A stretch of 27,312 nt of DNA from Campylobacterales bacterium (GTDB taxonomy: Bacteria > Campylobacterota > Campylobacteria > Campylobacterales > QNZT01): contig JALUNR010000150.1 of assembly GCA_027055005.1 (NCBI GenBank), positions 1 through 27,312 on the forward strand. Reading direction: 5' to 3'. The number at the start of each line of letters is the position of its first letter. Within the stretch, counting starts at the first letter, position 1. The notes beneath the pieces were generated by a model, which saw nothing but the letters and a program-made list of their open reading frames with translations, searched no databases and was not told the DNA's origin. This document shows positions 23,331-27,312 of this stretch, piece after piece. The position numbers and the translations under genes are program-made.

Positions 23331-24196
23331 AAAATAGACCTCTTATTTATCAAATATGTATAAAATAAAAGAGTCAAAAATGCGAAAAAAAGAGGCAGTT
23401 GATAATAGTAATTTATAAGCATATGGCTTTTTGCTTTTTCTTTAGTTTTATACATTTTATCAACTTTTAAAAAAGCTTTTTTTAAAGATTTGGTATCTTT
23501 TGCTAAGATTAGTTTTGAATTAAAGCTTTTAATGTATTCTTTATCTATATCTTCACCAAATCCAATAGTTATGAAATCAAATTTTTTATCTATTAGGAAG
23601 TTTTTTGTATCGTTATAACTGTTTTTTGAGCCTTTTTCTATACCATCAGTTAGCATTAGTAAAACTTTGCTTTTTGTTCTTTGTATTGATAAAAGTTTTG
23701 CTGATAAAATTATTGCATCATTTAATGCAGTATTTGTATATCCCAAATCACCTATTTTAATGCTATCAAATAACTTATTTATAAAAGATATATCAAAAGT
23801 TAAAGGAGAAGCAATAGTCGCATCATCTGCAAAAAAAACTATACCTATTTTACTATCAACTCTTTCTTTTAAAAATTTTTTTATTATTTTTTTTACACTT
23901 TTAAACTTATCTTGCATTGATGTACTTAGATCTACTGCCAGTACGATAGAAATAGAATCTTTTTTGATTTTCTTATATTTTGTTTTTTCACATGGTGATG
24001 CAAGAGCTAACAATAAAAAAACAAATGTCAATGCTTTTAAAAGTGATACCAATGATAAACTTTTATTTGCATAAGATATATTTTGTATATTTGAGAATAT
24101 CAAAGAATCCTCTTTTTTAGGAAAATAAAATAGCAATAGTAAGATGATAGGAATAAAAAAAAGTATGTATGGATACTCAAAATATATATTATTCAT
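23327..24196 (-). CDS. batA: BatA-like von Willebrand A membrane protein
   Basis: This 289-residue inner-membrane VWA protein has hydrophobic segments at about residues 8-25 and 50-67, then a VWA domain with a complete MIDAS, D89-L-S91-T-S93, a central VFFADDATIASPLTFD (threonine-bearing loop) and MLTDGIEKG (aspartate loop). A C-terminal segment (about 263-284) again spans the membrane. The ATG at 24196 overlaps the stop of the DUF4381-like gene, and I prefer it to an in-frame TTG at 24205 because the hydrophobic region starts shortly after it. The layout fits BatA, whose VWA domain faces the periplasm in models. BatA lies directly upstream of the BatB-BatC gene. Confidence 0.85.
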   Translation of the reverse strand: MNNIYFEYPYILFFIPIILLLLFYFPKKEDSLIFSNIQNISYANKSLSLVSLLKALTFVFLLLALASPCEKTKYKKIKKDSISIVLAVDLSTSMQDKFKSVKKIIKKFLKERVDSKIGIVFFADDATIASPLTFDISFINKLFDSIKIGDLGYTNTALNDAIILSAKLLSIQRTKSKVLLMLTDGIEKGSKNSYNDTKNFLIDKKFDFITIGFGEDIDKEYIKSFNSKLILAKDTKSLKKAFLKVDKMYKTKEKAKSHMLINYYYQLPLFFAFLTLLFYTYLINKRSIL

Positions 24197-24554
24197 TTGT
24201 AACAACTTCTAAAAAAAGGTTATACAATGCTATAGTTTCACTATCAAAAAGTGGAACATTTTTTTTAAATTTATATTTAGTTAACTCTTTTAAAAGCTGA
24301 GATTGTATCTCTTTTGATTTTTGATTTTTTGCTAATATATAAGAGTATTTAGATACTTTATAAGCTGCATCTTTTGAGTTTTTAAAATCTATATTTTGAT
24401 ATTTTTTTAGTGTAATATCATAGATAGTTTGTTTTTTAAGTTTAAGATTTTTTACTATAAAGAAAAGTATTAAAGATATTAAAATCACTATAATTGTTGT
24501 TATATATAATGAGTAATCAGGTATTTTTACTAATGGTTCTATATCTTTTATCAT
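24189..24554 (-). CDS. Small DUF4381-like membrane protein of the Bat operon
   Basis: This 121-residue protein has one membrane segment (about residues 14-36) and a basic cytoplasmic helical domain. Its opening (IKDIEPLVKIPDYSLY) and its place between DUF58 and BatA match the DUF4381 slot in moxR-bat operons. The C-terminal half has the pattern KYKFKKNVPLFDSETIALYNLFLE. DUF4381 proteins have no known biochemical activity. The ATG overlaps the preceding gene's stop (ATGA), which supports the start. Identification rests mainly on position, size and topology. Confidence 0.6.
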   Translation of the reverse strand: MIKDIEPLVKIPDYSLYITTIIVILISLILFFIVKNLKLKKQTIYDITLKKYQNIDFKNSKDAAYKVSKYSYILAKNQKSKEIQSQLLKELTKYKFKKNVPLFDSETIALYNLFLEVVTNE

Positions 24555-25387
24555 CTTTTACTCATAAATAGTTTTCTTAACTTTTTTATAGGATTTTCAT
24601 CTGTATAAATTTTAGCAAATTTAACTCTATCTTTTTTTAGCATAGTGTATAGTTTATGAACGTCTAATTCAACTTTTTTTTTATACTTTTTGATAAAATT
24701 TTTATCTATTTTTGCATCTATGCTTTTTAAAGTAGTTGCATCAGTAAAATTTATAAAATCAATTGGTGATAACTCTTCTTCAAATCTATCTCTTACTATC
24801 AAAACTATAATTTCATGGATAGTATTTAACTTTTTTAAATCAATATATTCATAAAAATCTCCTATCAAAAATATAATAGATTTTTTCTTTACATATTTTT
24901 TTATTTCATTTTCTAAGTTTTCAGATTTTATTTTTTTACCTAAGGGTTCAAAACTTAGTATATCTTCTATTGCTTTTTGTACAAAAAAAAGTTTTTTTGA
25001 TGGTTTGATAAAATGATGCATCTTATCAGTGAAAATTCCAGCTGAAAATCTATCTTGATATGATAGTGCTGAAACTCCTATGATAGAGATTATTTGTGCT
25101 AAAAGAGTACTTTTTTGGACTTTTGTACCAAAAATCATACTTCCACCAAAAAGTGAAATAGTTACTATATTTAACTCTTTTTCCTCTTTAAATACTCTAA
25201 CATATGGCTTTTGTTTTTTTGCACTTGTTATATGATCTAAAAATCTACTATCATCTCCTATAACATACTCTCTCAAATCATTGAAATCTAAACCATCACC
25301 ATTGAAAATAGATGGATGATTTGCTTTTATATCGTTAAATATCTCTCTTTTTGTTCTTATGATTAACTTTTTTGCTTTAGTTTTCAA
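24551..25387 (-). CDS. DUF58 family protein
   Basis: This 278-residue protein opens with GDGLDFNDLREYVIGDDSRFLDHITSAKK, the DUF58 hallmark usually written D-Y-x-x-G-D-D-x-R-x-I-D-W-x-x-S-A-R. Here the W is replaced by H. The following VWA-like region, where relatives often keep a D-x-S-x-S-like site, reads VTISLFGGSM, so a metal site is doubtful. The start is TTG at 25387, overlapping the moxR stop (TTGA). DUF58 proteins occur next to MoxR ATPases in most genomes and are thought to be MoxR clients or co-factors. No catalytic function is established. Confidence 0.82.
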   Translation of the reverse strand: MKTKAKKLIIRTKREIFNDIKANHPSIFNGDGLDFNDLREYVIGDDSRFLDHITSAKKQKPYVRVFKEEKELNIVTISLFGGSMIFGTKVQKSTLLAQIISIIGVSALSYQDRFSAGIFTDKMHHFIKPSKKLFFVQKAIEDILSFEPLGKKIKSENLENEIKKYVKKKSIIFLIGDFYEYIDLKKLNTIHEIIVLIVRDRFEEELSPIDFINFTDATTLKSIDAKIDKNFIKKYKKKVELDVHKLYTMLKKDRVKFAKIYTDENPIKKLRKLFMSKR

Positions 25388-26316
25388 GGTAGTGGAATAA
25401 TCTCTAAGATTTTATCTATAACATCATCACTGCTTATATCTTCACTGATGGCATCATAACTTAAAACTATCCTATGTCTTAAAACATCTTTTGCTAAAAG
25501 TGCGATATCAACAGGGGTAACATAATCTCTTGCATTTAAAAGGGCATTTGCTTTTGAAGCAAGATATAAGGATATAGTAGCTCTAGGACTTGCACCAAAC
25601 TCTATCAAATGTTTGATCTCATCTGATGGTTCTCTTGTAAAATGTACAATATCAACTATATAGTCTTTTAACTCCTCATCTATATGAATTTTTTGAACTT
25701 TATTTTTTAAAGTTTGTAAATACTTTATTGTCAAAACTTCTTTTATATGTACCTCTTTTGTAGAAGTTGCCATTTGCATAATTTTCTTTTCTTCATCTTT
25801 TGTATTATAATCAACTTTGATTTTTAACATAAATCTATCAAGCTGTGCTTCTGGAAGATTATAAGCACCTTCTTGTTCTATTGGATTTTGTGTTGCTAGA
25901 GTTAAAAATGGTGAGGAGAGTTTGTATGTAGCATCAGAAATAGTAACTTGTTTTTCTGCCATAGCTTCAAGAAGGGCTGATTGAACTTTTGCTGGAGCTC
26001 TATTTATCTCATCAGCAAGCAGGATATTTGTAAAAATAGGACCTTTTTTTACAAAAAATTCATTTGTTTTTGGATTGTATATTTCAGCACCAATGATATC
26101 TGACGGTAGTAAATCAGGTGTAAATTGCACCCTTTTAAAATCTGCCCCAATAGTCTTTGCTAAAGTTTTTATAGTTAAAGTTTTTGCTAATCCAGGTAAT
26201 CCCTCTAAAAGAATATGTCCATCACAAAGCAGTGCTATCAAAAGAGAATTAACCATCTTTTCTTGCCCTACAACAACCTTTTGAATCTCTTGCTTCATCT
26301 TTTCTAGTACATTCAT
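25384..26316 (-). CDS. MoxR family AAA+ ATPase
   Basis: This 310-residue AAA+ protein is of the MoxR class, a chaperone-like ATPase that often activates or assembles VWA proteins encoded beside it. Walker A is GLPGLAKT (39-46), Walker B NILLADEIN (D102, E103), sensor I lies in TLATQNPIEQEG, and the arginine/sensor II region contains GASPRATISLYLASKA. The C-terminal lid is complete. It heads the leftward operon; AGGA lies 6 bases before the ATG. Upstream lies the 119-bp palindromic element, whose left arm carries TATAAA read leftward, a possible -10 for this operon (inference). Confidence 0.93.
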   Translation of the reverse strand: MNVLEKMKQEIQKVVVGQEKMVNSLLIALLCDGHILLEGLPGLAKTLTIKTLAKTIGADFKRVQFTPDLLPSDIIGAEIYNPKTNEFFVKKGPIFTNILLADEINRAPAKVQSALLEAMAEKQVTISDATYKLSSPFLTLATQNPIEQEGAYNLPEAQLDRFMLKIKVDYNTKDEEKKIMQMATSTKEVHIKEVLTIKYLQTLKNKVQKIHIDEELKDYIVDIVHFTREPSDEIKHLIEFGASPRATISLYLASKANALLNARDYVTPVDIALLAKDVLRHRIVLSYDAISEDISSDDVIDKILEIIPLP

Positions 26317-26342
26317 AAACTATCCTATTTTTGATGGTTTCC

Positions 26343-26461
26343 ATAAGATTTTTTATATGTTGTTACATCTCAAACGGCTTTATGATGGATACTTCAAAAT
26401 CAAAGATTTTGACCCTTTCGTTGCATATATTTTTGCTATAACAACATATAGAAAATCTTAT
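26343..26461. repeat. 119-bp palindromic element with 23-bp inverted arms
   Basis: The left arm (26343-26365) and right arm (26439-26461) are inverted copies matching at 22 of 23 positions. The 73-base centre contains a second perfect hairpin: TCAAAATC (26394-26401), loop AAA, GATTTTGA (26405-26412). The arms end in TA dinucleotides next to AAGATT/AAAATCT. No ORF lies inside. It sits between the divergent moxR and 26540 genes. A small palindromic mobile element (MITE-like) or a structured RNA are both possible. Confidence 0.6.
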
Positions 26462-26539
26462 AAATTCTATCATATTTTATTAAAGTTTTATGTAAAAGTG
26501 TCGATTTAATTATGTAAGTAGTAAAAACAAGGAAGTTTG

Positions 26540-27312
26540 ATGGCAAATATAGTAACACAAAATGAAAGGGTAGAAGATATTTTAATAGAATTATCTCTTT
26601 GTGATAAAGATAATCTTAAAGAACAAAATATCGCATTATTGAGTGATAGTGAAGAATTTAAAAAACTTAATTATTTTATTTTTAGAGATGTAGAAGGTAT
26701 AAACTATATGACTATTGATACTCCTTATGACAAAGATTTGTCAATATTATCTGAAATGGATTTGATAATATTTAATAAAAAAGATGAAGATTTAGAAAAC
26801 TTAATATTGAAAAATATACATAAAAAGCATTTAAGAAGTAGATTTATCCATGTTGTTGAAGATAAAGGATATCGAAAAGTTGATTTTTTAAATGAATATT
26901 TAGCAGGGGTTAGTAAAATCTTAAAAATAGATAGTGAACTTGAAGAGTATATTTTTGAAATACAAAAAGAGCTTAGAAACAACTTTTATTCAAAAAGGTT
27001 GCTTAATATAAATACTCTTCCAATTTTGACAAAAAAAGAGGATTTTGAATTTAGGATAAATGAACTTATAAAAAATAGAATATTTTTTACTAAGCTCAGA
27101 TTTAAATATGATAGTGATATGGATATATTAGAGTATAATATCAAAAAAACTATCAGAAAAAGAGATACTATTTATGTAGATAAAAATCTTCATGAATTGT
27201 ATTTTGTACTTTTAGATGTTATGCCAAAAAAAGCGGGAGATATTGTAAAAGAGAGAATAAAAAACTTTAGCATAAGAGTAAATGAAGTTTCTCATAAAAA
27301 TGTTTTTGATTT
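26540..27312 (+). CDS. Unrecognised protein with a probable degenerate GGDEF-like domain (cut by window end)
   Basis: This frame stays open for 257 codons from the ATG at 26540 to the window's last base, so the true length is unknown. AAGGA lies 6 bases before the ATG. The first 130 residues have no motif I recognise; their alternating strand/helix pattern could be a degenerate receiver-like domain. From about residue 158, NINTLPILTKKEDFEF sits where diguanylate cyclases have their L-T-G-L-x-N-R motif. Further on, TIRKRDTIYVDKNLHELYFVLLD followed by AGDIVKERIKNF follows the end of a GGDEF domain, but NLHELY stands in the place of GGDEF, so no cyclase activity is expected. The call is an inference from pattern only. 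Confidence 0.55.
   Translation, partial: MANIVTQNERVEDILIELSLCDKDNLKEQNIALLSDSEEFKKLNYFIFRDVEGINYMTIDTPYDKDLSILSEMDLIIFNKKDEDLENLILKNIHKKHLRSRFIHVVEDKGYRKVDFLNEYLAGVSKILKIDSELEEYIFEIQKELRNNFYSKRLLNINTLPILTKKEDFEFRINELIKNRIFFTKLRFKYDSDMDILEYNIKKTIRKRDTIYVDKNLHELYFVLLDVMPKKAGDIVKERIKNFSIRVNEVSHKNVFD

Noticed and set aside
23667..24074. 135-codon open frame on the + strand
   Set aside because: It is antisense to batA, which has a complete VWA motif; the product has no domain and no ribosome-binding site.
26725..26982. 85-codon serine-rich - strand frame near the right end
   Set aside because: A + strand frame that is open from 26540 to the window end, with a good ribosome-binding site and GGDEF-like pattern, covers it.

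Overview
The window looks like a chromosomal segment of an AT-rich Campylobacterota (formerly Epsilonproteobacteria) bacterium. Two things seen in the sequence suggest this: the gene order rplI-hslV-hslU-era, which I recall from Helicobacter pylori, and an OmpR-type orphan regulator whose DNA-binding half closely resembles H. pylori HP1043/HsrA. Base composition is very AT-rich, non-ATG starts are common, and most genes overlap by 1-23 bases. No tRNA, rRNA, CRISPR array, phage or insertion sequence is visible.

Region 1 (1-9186) makes and decorates surface polysaccharide. An NAD-dependent sugar epimerase and an O-antigen ligase-like protein run rightward. They converge on a leftward operon that encodes an LtaS-like sulfatase-fold transferase, a GT4 glycosyltransferase, a GT2 glycosyltransferase and a left-handed beta-helix acetyltransferase. 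The stop codons of the two convergent groups overlap inside a small bidirectional terminator-like hairpin (2056-2083). A divergent promoter region (6318-6455) then starts a second rightward run: an initiating undecaprenyl-phosphate sugar-phosphate transferase (probably leaderless), a small WaaP/RIO-like kinase and a WaaE-like GT2.

Region 2 (9188-12383) is housekeeping. Ribosomal protein bL9, the HslVU protease and the GTPase Era follow almost without gaps and may be read by transcription from the sugar genes upstream.

Region 3 (12432-19655) is a compact MSHA-like type IV pilus / type II secretion assembly operon. It encodes a PilM-PilN-like fusion, PilO-like, PilP-like, secretin, PilB/GspE-type ATPase and PilC/GspF-type platform protein. 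No pilin or prepilin peptidase lies in the window. A strong bidirectional terminator ends it.

Region 4 (19691-26316, leftward) is a Bat-type operon: MoxR AAA+ ATPase, DUF58 protein, small DUF4381-like membrane protein, BatA, BatB-BatC fusion and BatD. It continues into a Dabb-domain protein, the HsrA-like regulator and a 36-residue single-membrane-segment ORF that starts on the regulator's stop codon.

Region 5 (26317-27312) holds a 119-bp inverted-repeat element with 23-bp arms between moxR and a rightward gene cut by the window end. That gene looks like a degenerate GGDEF protein.

The points most worth a second look are the 36-residue ORF after hsrA, the 119-bp palindromic element, the leaderless promoter with its row of three TATTAATA boxes, the incompletely degenerate HsrA receiver, the PilM-PilN fusion and the degenerate GGDEF gene.
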